Part shown: positions 24,683 through 33,243 of the stretch, in pieces | Numbering within the stretch: the first letter of the stretch is position 1 | Layout of the letters: each line of letters begins with the position of its first letter | Assembly (NCBI RefSeq): GCF_000813845.1 | Contig: NZ_JWTB01000020.1 | Coordinates: 1-64,000 of the forward strand | Reading direction: 5' to 3' | DNA length: 64,000 bases | DNA from: Pseudarthrobacter phenanthrenivorans | GTDB lineage: Bacteria > Actinomycetota > Actinomycetes > Actinomycetales > Micrococcaceae | Program-made: the position numbers and the translations under genes | The notes under the pieces: generated by a model | Database searches by the model: none | Told to the model about the DNA's origin: nothing | What the model saw: only the letters and a program-made list of their open reading frames with translations

Positions 24683-25435
24683 ATGCCTACCTGGTTAATG
24701 TCACTTGTCTGGGGCACCGGCGCCGGTGCCGCCCTGGTCCTGGGCGCCGCCGTGTCGTGGCGCTGGTCCATTCCGTCCAAAGTCGTCTCCACGATCATGG
24801 CCTTCGGCGCGGGCGTGCTGATCTCGGCCCTTGCCTTTGAGCTGGTGGACGAGGCCGTCAAGGGCGGCGGCCTGTGGCCCACCGCCGCGGGGTTCCTGGC
24901 CGGCGCCGTGGTGTATGTGGGTGCCAACATGCTCCTGGCCCGGGCCGGAGCCAAGCACCGCAAGCGGTCGGGGGACCAGCAGCCCTCCGAAAAGGACGAT
25001 CCGGGCAGCGGCACGGCCATCGCCGTCGGCGCCTTGCTGGACGGTGTGCCGGAGTCCGTGGTGCTGGGCGTCGGCCTGCTGGCCGGGGGAGCGGTAAGTC
25101 CCGCCATGCTGGCGGCGGTCTTTATTTCCAACGTGCCGGAGGGGCTGTCCGGAACGGCCGGCATGAAGAAGGCAGGCCGGAGCAGGGGCTACGTGTTTGG
25201 GCTGTGGGGCGGCATTGCGGTCCTCAGCGGGCTGGCGGCACTGCTGGGATACGTGGCGCTGGAAAATGCGCCCGAGGAGCTGGTGGCCTTCATCACCGCC
25301 GTCGCCGCCGGCGGCATCCTGGCGATGCTGGCGGACACCATGATCCCCGAGGCTTTCGAGGAGCACCACAACCTGACGGGGCTCACCGCTTCCGTGGGTT
25401 TCCTGACGGCATTCACCGTGCACCATCTGGGGTGA
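24683..25435 (+). CDS. ZIP family metal transporter
   Basis: Predicted 250-residue membrane protein with about eight hydrophobic segments and a charged cytoplasmic loop (AKHRKRSGDQQPSEKDD). VGALLDGVPESVVLGVGLL and VFISNVPEGLSGTAGMKKAG correspond to the metal-binding helices IV and V of ZIP proteins, though ASP/Asn replace some of the usual histidines. Likely imports a divalent cation such as zinc. Start at ATG 24683 after GGAAG. Confidence 0.82.
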   Translation: MPTWLMSLVWGTGAGAALVLGAAVSWRWSIPSKVVSTIMAFGAGVLISALAFELVDEAVKGGGLWPTAAGFLAGAVVYVGANMLLARAGAKHRKRSGDQQPSEKDDPGSGTAIAVGALLDGVPESVVLGVGLLAGGAVSPAMLAAVFISNVPEGLSGTAGMKKAGRSRGYVFGLWGGIAVLSGLAALLGYVALENAPEELVAFITAVAAGGILAMLADTMIPEAFEEHHNLTGLTASVGFLTAFTVHHLG

Positions 25436-25539
25436 CGGAGCCGGTGAACACCGGCAGCACGGACACGGCGTCAAAGACGACGGACCGTATCCGCAGCATG
25501 TAGCGTGCAGGGAGATCAATAGCCTGAGGGGGCAGCGCT

Positions 25540-26145
25540 TTGAATTTCACCTATTACGGGCAGCGACCGCCGGAACCGTTGACGTTGTTCTGGAAGCTCG
25601 TCATCACGCTGGCCGCAATCGTCGGCGTTTCCACCTGCACCATCCTCGGGCTCCTTTACGTGCACCTCTTCGTCGGGACCCCCGGGACTGTGGGAGTGCT
25701 GGAGCGGCAGTTGACCAAGCAGGATGCCATCCCCGCCATCCAGGATGAGGAAGGCGACGCGAAAATCGGCGAAGCCCGCTTCCTGGCCTCGTACGAGGAC
25801 ATCTCCTACTACGCCACCCCCGGCATGGAGCCCGGGGTGGCCTGTCTGGTGGGAAAGGCGCCATGGGACGACTACTGGTCCTACTGGGAAGCGTGCAGCG
25901 AGATCCGCGATGGCCGGGACGTCCTGGTGGAAGTGCAGGATCCCGACACCAGGGACATCCTTTTTGTTCCCGACCAGTTCGACCACGGCCCGCTGGAACG
26001 GGACGGCTGGGTCACCCTGCACCGCAACCTGCTGATCCAGCCCCTGTCTGAAGCCCCGCAACCTGCCGATCCCCCGCAATCTGGAGAACGCCTGACCAGC
26101 AACGCCCTTCATCTGAAGGCACCGGTACCGGCAACGGCGGAGTAG
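25540..26145 (+). CDS. Hypothetical single-pass membrane protein
   Basis: Predicted 201-residue protein, TTG start after GAGGGGG. One strong membrane segment near residues 19-45 (LVITLAAIVGVSTCTILGLL), followed by a soluble domain rich in acidic and aromatic residues (EEGDAKIGEARFLASYED, WDDYWSYWEACSEIRDG). No recognised family. It is 104 bases after the ZIP gene. Confidence 0.6.
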   Translation: MNFTYYGQRPPEPLTLFWKLVITLAAIVGVSTCTILGLLYVHLFVGTPGTVGVLERQLTKQDAIPAIQDEEGDAKIGEARFLASYEDISYYATPGMEPGVACLVGKAPWDDYWSYWEACSEIRDGRDVLVEVQDPDTRDILFVPDQFDHGPLERDGWVTLHRNLLIQPLSEAPQPADPPQSGERLTSNALHLKAPVPATAE

Positions 26146-26303
26146 GCCCGGCACGCTCCAGGCGGACCACTGCAGCCGCCTCAAGGGGACCGCTCCCGGC
26201 CCTTGCTAAGGTGGACGCCACTGCGCCCCGCGCCCGGGATACCTTCTGCCACTGCGGATATTCGGGCCTGCGGGCCACCCCGCCTCTTGCGAATGGAGCT
26301 TCC

Positions 26304-27197
26304 TTGTCCTTGATTGTCGGTGCCTACCCTGCCCAGCCTGCCGAACGTCAGGAGCAGTTCCATCACGGCCTTGCCGGCATACCCTCCATCCGGGGACTGG
26401 AACTCCCGTATGGTCCGTACGGCGGTACCGGATGGCCGGCCGGGGCAGCCGATGGATGGTCGGCCATGGTCACGGCCATCCCGGGCACCATGCAGCGGCT
26501 GGACACCAACGGCACGTTCGGGCTGGCGTCCGCCGATCCTCAAGGCCGCCGGGAAGCCCTGGAATTCGTGGCCGGCGTGCGGGCTTATGCGCATCAGCTC
26601 CGGGACGAGGGACATGAGGTGGAGGCGGTGGAACTGCATTCCGCCCCGACCCGCAGCGCCTCGGCCCACTGGTTCCAGGAATCACTCAAGGAAGTCCTCG
26701 AGTGGGACTGGGGAACGGCCCGCATACTCATCGAGCACTGCGACGCCCCACGCCCCGGCAGCACCCCGGAAAAAGGTTTCCTGGCCTTCGCGGAGGAAGT
26801 GGACACCGCCGTCGCACTCCGCGGCCAGGGCTGGGAGCAGGTAGGCGTCAGCGTGAACTGGGGACGCTCCGTCATTGAGTCGGGCAACCCGGATACGGCG
26901 GTGCAGCATCTGGCGCTGGGGCGGGAGGCAGGGGTTCTTGCGGGCCTGATGTTCTCCGGCTGCTCGCCGGAGGAAACCGGATTCGGCTACCCCTGGATCG
27001 ACGCGCACCTTCCGGCCGTGGAGGTTGACGGAGCGCCTCCGAGTTCCCTCCTGAACGGCCGGGAGATCGAGCGCTGCCTGGAGGCCGCGGGGCCCGTTCC
27101 CATCCTGGGCTTCAAGGTGGGGCTTGGGCCGCAGGAGATCACGCCGGCCGAACGCGTGGACCGGTTCCGGCAGATGTCGAGCCTGCTGGGCGGGTAA
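26304..27197 (+). CDS. DUF4862 family protein
   Basis: Predicted 297-residue cytosolic protein of the DUF4862 family. It looks like a TIM-barrel sugar-phosphate isomerase/epimerase type fold (GLELPYGPYGG, AVELHSAP, ILIEHCDAPRPGSTPEKGF, GVSVNWGRSVIE, GLMFSGCSPEETGFGYPWID), with several acidic and histidine residues at strand ends that could bind a metal. Start TTG at 26304 follows GGAG by six bases. Substrate unknown; similar genes are often found with sugar-utilisation genes. Confidence 0.7.
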   Translation: MSLIVGAYPAQPAERQEQFHHGLAGIPSIRGLELPYGPYGGTGWPAGAADGWSAMVTAIPGTMQRLDTNGTFGLASADPQGRREALEFVAGVRAYAHQLRDEGHEVEAVELHSAPTRSASAHWFQESLKEVLEWDWGTARILIEHCDAPRPGSTPEKGFLAFAEEVDTAVALRGQGWEQVGVSVNWGRSVIESGNPDTAVQHLALGREAGVLAGLMFSGCSPEETGFGYPWIDAHLPAVEVDGAPPSSLLNGREIERCLEAAGPVPILGFKVGLGPQEITPAERVDRFRQMSSLLGG

Positions 27198-27223
27198 GGG
27201 CCCACGTTCCAGGGGCACCTGCG

Positions 27224-27916
27224 CTACACAAGCACCGGTGCCGCCAGCCTGCCGTCCCGCATGGTGGCCACGGCATCCGTCAGGGGTACGAACTCGGTGT
27301 CATGGGTGACCATCACGGTCGCCACCGAAAATTCGCTGGTCACCTGCCGGAGCAGGCCGATGATCGAGGCGCTGCGCTCGTGGTCCAGCGCCGCCGTCGG
27401 CTCATCCACGAGCAGCACCTTGGGGCTGCCCATGAGCGCGCGGGCAATGTTCACCCGCTGCCGCTGGCCGCCCGACAGCTGGTGCGGCAGCTTGTCCGCG
27501 CTTGCGGACAGGCCCACCACATCCAGCAGCGCAGCTGCCTTGGCGCGGGCCGCCCGCACCGGACCGCCGCGCAGGTGATCGCCGATGATGAGTTGTTCGA
27601 CGGCGGTGAGCGAGGGCAGCAGGTTGGGCTGCTGGAAGATGATGCCCACCTTGCTCCGCCGCAGGGCGGTGAGCTCTTTGTCCCTGAGGCCCGTGGTGTC
27701 GGTCCCGTCGATGACGACTTGCCCGCGGGTGGGGCGGACAAGCGTGGCGGCGGCGGCCAGGAGGCTGGACTTGCCGGACCCTGAAGGCCCCACAAGGGAA
27801 ACCAACTGGCCCGCGTGCGCGGTGAGGCTCACCCGGTCCAGGGCGGTGGTGGTGCCGCCTCCGTCCGGGTATTCGAGGGTGACGTCAACCAGGTTCAGGG
27901 GAGCAGGACTAGTCAT
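27224..27916 (-). CDS. ABC transporter ATP-binding protein, MacB/LolD type
   Basis: Predicted 230-residue ATPase. Walker A GPSGSGKSS near residue 43, Q loop IIFQQPNLLP, signature QLSGGQRQRVNIARAL, Walker B VLLVDEPTAALD and switch histidine VTHD are all intact. The size and sequence fit the MacB/LolD/FtsE-like group that works with FtsX-like permeases. Start at ATG 27916 with AAAGGA upstream. It is 28 bases downstream of the permease gene, so one operon. Confidence 0.92.
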   Translation of the reverse strand: MTSPAPLNLVDVTLEYPDGGGTTTALDRVSLTAHAGQLVSLVGPSGSGKSSLLAAAATLVRPTRGQVVIDGTDTTGLRDKELTALRRSKVGIIFQQPNLLPSLTAVEQLIIGDHLRGGPVRAARAKAAALLDVVGLSASADKLPHQLSGGQRQRVNIARALMGSPKVLLVDEPTAALDHERSASIIGLLRQVTSEFSVATVMVTHDTEFVPLTDAVATMRDGRLAAPVLV

Positions 27917-27944
27917 GAAGGATTCCTTTCGGGAAACGGGAGGT

Positions 27945-29048
27945 TCAGTTGCCGCCGAGGGCCAGCAGCGGGTCGACGGCGGTGGCGCGCCGGACCGCCA
28001 GGGCGGCGCCGGCCAGGCCCAGGGCGACGATCCCGACGACGGGCACCACCGTGGTGCCCAGGTCCAGCAGGAAGGGGGCAGCCTTGGCTGCGAATGATCC
28101 GGCGGCGGCACCCACGGCTCCACCTGCGCCCGCACCCGCCACCAGGACGATCGCGGCCTGGGCCATGGCGTCCCGGAGGATGTAGGAACCGGGCGCGCCC
28201 ATGGCCTTCAGGACGGCGATATCGCGGGTGCGCTGGATGGTCCAGACGGTCAGGAACGCCACGATCACCAGGGCCGAGATTCCGTACAGGAATGCCTGCA
28301 TCAGGGTCAGGGAGCCGTTCTCGCTCTTAAAGGAGCCCAGCGCCTGGAAGGAACCGGTGCGGGACTGGCTGACGGTGCCCGCCGCAGCATCCGCCGCGAC
28401 CTCGTCCACCGCCGCCCCGTCCGCGTAGGTGACGGCGACGACGGTGGCCACCTGGCCGCCGTCGGACGCGTGCGCGGCCTTGGCCCACGAGGGGAGCGCC
28501 GTCCACACCACGCTGGTGTGCGCGTACCACTGGTCAGGGACCACGCCGGCGACGGAGAGGTCCACGCCGCCCACGGAAATCGTGTCCCCTTGGCCAACGG
28601 ACAGTGCCTCCGCGGTCGAGTTGCCCACCACGGCGGTGCCGGCGGTGACCCCTGCCGGCGCCAATGGACTCCCTGGCGCGACGCCGAAGACTGCCACGTT
28701 CGCGGTGCCCGCACCGCTGGCCGTTTGCGCCCGGGTCTGGGTGATGCCGAGCGGCTCGGCGGACTGGACGCCGGGCTGGTTCCGCCAGCGGTCAACCTGG
28801 GCTGCGGTCACGGAGCTGTCCGTGTAGGACGCTTTGGGTTCGGCCTGCCGCGGCGCCCCGAAGGCGATGGTGTCCACCGGCCGGGCGGTGGCGGCTCCCA
28901 GCTTGTCGATGGCCGAGGTGGACTGCTCGGCGAGCCCTGCCGTCAGGCCGGACAGCATGACCAGCAGCAGGGTGATCAGGGCTACGACGCCGCCCATCAT
29001 GGCGAACCGGCCTTTGGCGAAGCGGATGTCGCGGATTGCCAGGAACAC
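27945..29048 (-). CDS. ABC transporter permease, FtsX/MacB type
   Basis: Predicted 367-residue permease: one membrane helix at about residues 16-40, a large extracytoplasmic domain of about 200 residues, then three C-terminal helices (LYGISALVIVAFLTVWTIQR, then two Ala/Gly-rich segments) as in FtsX-like proteins. KAMGAPGSYILRDAMAQ is the coupling-helix motif. It partners the downstream ATPase. GTG start at 29048 chosen for AGAGAAG upstream and the usual FLAIRDIRFAKGRF N-terminus. Divergent from a two-component system, as for inducible antimicrobial or envelope-stress pumps. Confidence 0.85.
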   Translation of the reverse strand: MFLAIRDIRFAKGRFAMMGGVVALITLLLVMLSGLTAGLAEQSTSAIDKLGAATARPVDTIAFGAPRQAEPKASYTDSSVTAAQVDRWRNQPGVQSAEPLGITQTRAQTASGAGTANVAVFGVAPGSPLAPAGVTAGTAVVGNSTAEALSVGQGDTISVGGVDLSVAGVVPDQWYAHTSVVWTALPSWAKAAHASDGGQVATVVAVTYADGAAVDEVAADAAAGTVSQSRTGSFQALGSFKSENGSLTLMQAFLYGISALVIVAFLTVWTIQRTRDIAVLKAMGAPGSYILRDAMAQAAIVLVAGAGAGGAVGAAAGSFAAKAAPFLLDLGTTVVPVVGIVALGLAGAALAVRRATAVDPLLALGGN

Positions 29049-29128
29049 GTTGTTTCTTCTCTCAGCAGGGGTGGATTCTTCTGTCCTTCCACTCTTCCGG
29101 CGGCAGGCCGGGGCCGCATCGCGGGGAC

Positions 29129-29180
29129 GGTTGATCCGCGGGCATGGAATGGTTGAACGCGGAGTCAACCTTTCGGTTGA
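29129..29180. promoter_or_regulatory. Cluster of GGTTGA half-sites in the divergent promoter
   Basis: GGTTGA at 29129, 29151 and 29175, and its complement TCAACC at 29165, give overlapping inverted repeats (GGTTGA-N8-TCAACC and TCAACC-TTTC-GGTTGA) and near-22-bp direct spacing. They lie between the pump permease and the sensor kinase gene and are a good candidate for the binding region of the NarL-type regulator encoded at 30527. Confidence 0.5.
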
Positions 29181-29214
29181 TCCGGCGCCGGCATCCGCGG
29201 CATAAGCTGATGAA

Positions 29215-30534
29215 ATGCCTGCCACGCCCCTGCTCCCATCACCCGCGGAGCCTGCCGGCATCCCGGCGAAGGGGCCGCTGAATGCCCTGGAAAACGCGTC
29301 GTCTGCGGCCATCCTCAGGGTCCTGCGCGTCACCCTCCACACGGGTTTCGCCGTCCTGCTGGCCGTGGCCCTGGTCCGGATGCTGGTGGCCGGCGGTCCG
29401 CTGCGCTGGCTCTGGGCGGCCGCCGCCGTCGTCCTGGCTGCCGTGTACCTGGCCGGGACCGTCCTCGAAAAGCGCCATGCCGAGGCCCGGACCGGGTTCA
29501 ACCCGCGCCGCTACGGCTTGCTGTGGCTGGGACTGGTGACAGCCCTGTGGGCGTTCCTGCTGGCCGGCAGCGCCGACTTCGCGTGGCTTGCCTTCCCGAT
29601 CTTCTTCCTGCACCTGCACCTGCTGCCCCGCCGCGCCGCCCTGCCGGCGATCGCACTCATGACCATGGCGGTGATCGCCTCCCAGTGGGCTGCGAGCGGT
29701 GCCCCGGTCCCGCACGCTGCCGCCGTCGTCGGGCCCGTGCTGGGGGCTGCTTTCTCCGTGATCACCGGCCTTGCCTACGCCGCCCTGTACCGGGAAGCCG
29801 AGAACCAGCGGCGCGCGGCGGACGAGCTTCGCCGCACCCGGGAGGAGCTGGCCAGGTCGCAGCATGAGGCGGGCATGCTGGCGGAGCGCGAGCGGCTGGC
29901 CCGGGAAGTCCACGACACCCTGGCGCAGGGCCTGTCCAGCATCGTGCTCCTTGGACGGGCCGCCGGGCAGTCGCTGGTAGAGGGTGATGCGGCCACGGCT
30001 TCGGCCCGGCTGGCCCTGGTGCAGCAGACTGCGGCGGACAACCTTGCCGAGGCGCGCAGCTTTGTCCGCGGCCTGGCGTCACCGCAGCTGGAGGGGGCCA
30101 CACTGGTGGAAGCCCTGCAGCGGCTGTGCGATCGGACGGAGACTGACGCTGCAGCGTCCGGAATGGCACTGCGCTGCCGCCTGGAGGTGGACGGTGAGCC
30201 GCGGGACCTGCCCCAGCCGGTGCGCGTGACCCTGCTGCGGGCGGCGCAGGCGAGCCTCGCGAACGTCCGGGAACACGCCCGGGCCGCGACCGCCGTCGTC
30301 AGCCTGGCCTTCCTGGGCAGCGAGGTGACCATGGACATTTACGACGACGGCACGGGCTTTGACCCGTCAGCTGCGGCAGCTGCCACGGGCGCCGCCGACG
30401 GCAGCGGGTTCGGGCTGCGCTCGCTGGCGGAGCGCGTCAAGGCGCTGAACGGCTCGGTGGCAGTGGAGTCAGCACCGGGCGAGGGCACCGTGGTGGGCAT
30501 CCGGCTGCCGCTGGAGGGTGGAATCGATGGGTGA
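29215..30534 (+). CDS. Sensor histidine kinase, NarL/HPK7 type
   Basis: Predicted 439-residue membrane kinase with five or six hydrophobic segments in residues 30-190, a coiled-coil linker (EAENQRRAADELRRTREEL), the HisKA_3 motif LAREVHDTLAQGLSSIV with the phospho-accepting histidine, and a C-terminal HATPase_c domain (N box LANVREHARA, G1 DDGTGFD, G2 GFGLRSL). It overlaps the response regulator by 8 bases. Divergent from the ABC pump, so it probably senses the pump's substrate or membrane stress. Confidence 0.92.
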   Translation: MPATPLLPSPAEPAGIPAKGPLNALENASSAAILRVLRVTLHTGFAVLLAVALVRMLVAGGPLRWLWAAAAVVLAAVYLAGTVLEKRHAEARTGFNPRRYGLLWLGLVTALWAFLLAGSADFAWLAFPIFFLHLHLLPRRAALPAIALMTMAVIASQWAASGAPVPHAAAVVGPVLGAAFSVITGLAYAALYREAENQRRAADELRRTREELARSQHEAGMLAERERLAREVHDTLAQGLSSIVLLGRAAGQSLVEGDAATASARLALVQQTAADNLAEARSFVRGLASPQLEGATLVEALQRLCDRTETDAAASGMALRCRLEVDGEPRDLPQPVRVTLLRAAQASLANVREHARAATAVVSLAFLGSEVTMDIYDDGTGFDPSAAAAATGAADGSGFGLRSLAERVKALNGSVAVESAPGEGTVVGIRLPLEGGIDG

Positions 30535-31186
30535 GGTGCGCGTTCTGCTGGTGGATGACCACCCTGTGGTCCGGGCCGGGCTCAGGGCGATGCTCACCGG
30601 TTTCGACGGGATTTCGATCGCCGCGGAAGCCGCCGACGGCAGGGCCGCGCTGCATGAGCTGGCGCGGCTGACGGCGCTGGGTGAGGCACCGGACGTTGTC
30701 CTCATGGACCTGCAGATGGGGGAGGGGATGGATGGCGTTACGGCCACCGCTGAAATCCGGAAGCTCCACGGCGCGCCGCCGGTCCTCATCCTCACCACGT
30801 ACGACACGGACGCGGACATCCTCGCCGCGGTGGAGGCCGGGGCCGGCGGCTACATGCTGAAAGACGCGCCGCCGGAACAGCTGCGCCAGGCGGTCCTGCA
30901 GGCGGCGGCGGGCGGGACGGTCCTGGCGCCGCGGGCGGCGGCGCTGCTGATGGACCGGATCAGCAACCCCGGCACCGCGCTTACCCCGCGGGAAGTGCAG
31001 CTGCTGGAACTGCTGGCCACCGGCCTCTCCAACCGGGCCATCGCCAAGCAGGTCTTCATCTCGGAGGCCACGGTGAAGACGCATCTGGTCCACATCTACG
31101 GCAAGCTCGGCGTGGACAACCGGACTGCCGCCATCGCCGTGGCCACGCAGCGGCGGATCATCCGGCCGCCGGGCGGCAAGGGCTGA
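30527..31186 (+). CDS. Response regulator, NarL/LuxR type
   Basis: Predicted 219-residue regulator with a receiver domain (VRVLLVDDHPVVRAG, phospho-acceptor in VVLMDLQMG, conserved lysine in YMLKDAPP) and a C-terminal LuxR helix-turn-helix (LTPREVQLLELLATGLSNRA, then ISEATVKTHLVHIYGKL). ATG at 30527 lies inside the kinase gene end; an in-frame ATG at 30518 is less likely. Partner of the kinase just upstream. Confidence 0.93.
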   Translation: MGEVRVLLVDDHPVVRAGLRAMLTGFDGISIAAEAADGRAALHELARLTALGEAPDVVLMDLQMGEGMDGVTATAEIRKLHGAPPVLILTTYDTDADILAAVEAGAGGYMLKDAPPEQLRQAVLQAAAGGTVLAPRAAALLMDRISNPGTALTPREVQLLELLATGLSNRAIAKQVFISEATVKTHLVHIYGKLGVDNRTAAIAVATQRRIIRPPGGKG

Positions 31187-31266
31187 CGTCAGCGGGAGCA
31201 TGGCGGCCCTACCGTGCAGTAGGTTTATTCCACTGACCCCAGGCCATGCTGTTCAAAGGAGAATGA

Positions 31267-32880
31267 ATGTCCCGTCCGGTTCCAGCCGTTGATGCCCTGC
31301 TTGCCACCTACGGCGCGGCCGACGCATGCGCCGCCGACCTGCTGTGTGACAACCACGATCCCGATGCCGTTGCATTCACCGTGGTCGCAGCCGACCTCTC
31401 CGCGGAGGACATCACCTACGGCGAACTGCGGGAGCGCTCGGAACGGGGAGCCGCCGCCCTGGCAGAACTGGGGGTCGGCCCCGGGGACGCGGTGGCCACC
31501 CTGATGGGGAAATCGGCCGACCTCGTGGTCATGCTCCTGGCCATCTGGCGGCGCGGCGCCGTCCACGTGCCACTGTTCACGGCGTTCGCGTGGCCGGCCA
31601 TCGAGCTTCGGCTCACCGCTTCCCGCGCAAAGGCTGTGATCACCGACGCCGACCAGCGGGTGAAGATCAAGGACACCGGAGCCGCCGTCGTGGTTGCCGG
31701 TGCAGAAGCCGCCCACCCCGACCTGGCGCTCGCGCCGCTCCTGGCCCGGCAGCAGCCGGGGATCCCGTCCGAAGCCGTGGGCGGCGACGCCGCCCTGGTG
31801 CTGATCTTCACGTCCGGAACCACCGGCGCCCCCAAGGGGGTGCCGGTCCCCGTCCGGGCGCTGGCCGCCTTCCGCCAGTACGTGGAACTGGGCCTGGACG
31901 TCAGTGAAGAGGACGTGTTCTGGAACGCCGCAGACCCGGGCTGGGCCTATGGCCTGTACTACGGGATCCTCGGCCCCATGGCGGCGGGACGGCGGAACCT
32001 CCTGCTTCGCCCCGGCTTCTCCCCGGAACTCAGCTTCAAAGTGCTGGATGCCTTCTCCGTCACCAACTTTGCCGCCGCTCCCACGGTTTACCGCACCATG
32101 CGCGCGAAGACCGGCGCCGGAACCGGGCCCTTCCACCTTCGGCGCGCCTCATCCGCCGGTGAGCCGCTGACGCCGGAGGTGATCAGCTGGGCGCGGGAGG
32201 TGCTGGGTGTTCCCGTGCGGGACCACTACGGGCAGACCGAACACGGAATGATGATTATCAACGCCTGGCATGACGACGTGAGGACGGAGCTTCGGCCAGG
32301 TTCCATGGGCCGGCCCCTGCCGGGATGGAGCTGTGCGGTCCTCAAGGACAACGCCGACGAGCCGGCCGCCCCGGGTGAGCTGGGCCGCGTTGCCGTCAAC
32401 GTGGCTAACAGCCCGATGATGTGGTTCAAGGGGTACCAGGATGCGCCGGAGAAGACGGCCGAACGGTTCAGCGCGGACGCCCAGTGGTACCTGACCGGCG
32501 ACGCGGGCATGGTGGATGAGGACGGCTACTACTTCTTCTCCTCCCGCGATGACGACGTGATCATCATGGCCGGCTACCGGATTGGGCCCTTTGATGTGGA
32601 GAGCGTCCTGTCCACCCATCCGGCCGTCCTGGAAAGCGCCGTGGTGGGCGCCCCCGACGAACTGCGCGGCGAAGTCCTCGAGGCGTACGTTGTCCTGGCA
32701 GAGGGGACAACCGGCAGCGATGCGCTGGTGGCTGAACTGCAGGCCATGGTCAAGACGCAGTTCGCGGCCCACGCCTATCCGCGCCGCATCCACTTCGTGG
32801 AGGAGCTGCCCAAAACGCCGTCCGGGAAGCTGCAGCGCTACATCCTGAGGCAGCAGCGGGCGGCGGAACTCGGCCGGTAG
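31267..32880 (+). CDS. Acyl-CoA synthetase (AMP-forming), ACS/ACSM type
   Basis: Predicted 537-residue adenylate-forming enzyme activating acetate-, short- or medium-chain acids to acyl-CoA. Motifs: LIFTSGTTGAPKG (P loop, near residue 180), the substrate region WNAADPGWAYGLYYGI, DHYGQTEHG (A5), YLTGDAGMVDEDGYYFFSSR (A7), and the catalytic lysine motif LPKTPSGKLQRY near the C-terminus. Start at ATG 31267 after AAAGGAG. Chain specificity cannot be read off. Confidence 0.9.
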   Translation: MSRPVPAVDALLATYGAADACAADLLCDNHDPDAVAFTVVAADLSAEDITYGELRERSERGAAALAELGVGPGDAVATLMGKSADLVVMLLAIWRRGAVHVPLFTAFAWPAIELRLTASRAKAVITDADQRVKIKDTGAAVVVAGAEAAHPDLALAPLLARQQPGIPSEAVGGDAALVLIFTSGTTGAPKGVPVPVRALAAFRQYVELGLDVSEEDVFWNAADPGWAYGLYYGILGPMAAGRRNLLLRPGFSPELSFKVLDAFSVTNFAAAPTVYRTMRAKTGAGTGPFHLRRASSAGEPLTPEVISWAREVLGVPVRDHYGQTEHGMMIINAWHDDVRTELRPGSMGRPLPGWSCAVLKDNADEPAAPGELGRVAVNVANSPMMWFKGYQDAPEKTAERFSADAQWYLTGDAGMVDEDGYYFFSSRDDDVIIMAGYRIGPFDVESVLSTHPAVLESAVVGAPDELRGEVLEAYVVLAEGTTGSDALVAELQAMVKTQFAAHAYPRRIHFVEELPKTPSGKLQRYILRQQRAAELGR

Positions 32881-33243
32881 CAGGGCCGGAACGGACGACG
32901 GCGGGGCGCGGGCACCAGGGTTCCATGCCTGGGTGCCGCACGCCGCCGTCGTGGTTCTTTTAGTGCCTCGCGTCAGGCCGACCCGCCCACCAGCCGCTGG
33001 CCGGTCATGAACGGCGCATGCGTGGCCGGCGCCACGTTTTCCGCCTGGCTTCCCGCCAAATGTGTTGGCCCTAACAGGTTTCCTCAGGAACTCAACGCGG
33101 AAACGTCCCGAATTTCCCTTTTTGCGCGGTCTTCTTGACCCAACTTTGTAGCTTTGTTGCCACTTCTCTGCCGCTCGTTTGAGGTCCGCTTGGAACACTC
33201 AAAAAGAAACTGATGCAGCGGATATTGGGGTGGATGAAGTGAA
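32881..33243. other. Intergenic region between acyl-CoA synthetase and GT2 genes
   Basis: 363 bases. The first 70 hold the terminator. On the minus strand 32973-33060 is a short frame ending APFMTGQRLVGGSA, which resembles the C-terminus of short-chain dehydrogenases and may be a gene remnant. From 33090 on the sequence becomes AT-richer (CCCTTTTTGCGC, CTTTGTAGCTTTGTTG), as expected for the promoter region of the downstream GT2 operon. Confidence 0.5.
32895..32952 (+). terminator. Long terminator hairpin after the acyl-CoA synthetase gene
   Basis: ACGACGGCGG (32895-32904) pairs with CCGCCGTCGT (32943-32952); an inner arm GGCACCAGG / CCTGGGTGCC adds further pairing, and TTCTTTTAG follows. Confidence 0.7.

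Noticed and set aside
25440..25455. GCCGGTG-AA-CACCGGC inverted repeat after the ZIP gene
   Set aside because: A two-base loop is too tight for a good hairpin and the repeat is short; not called a terminator.
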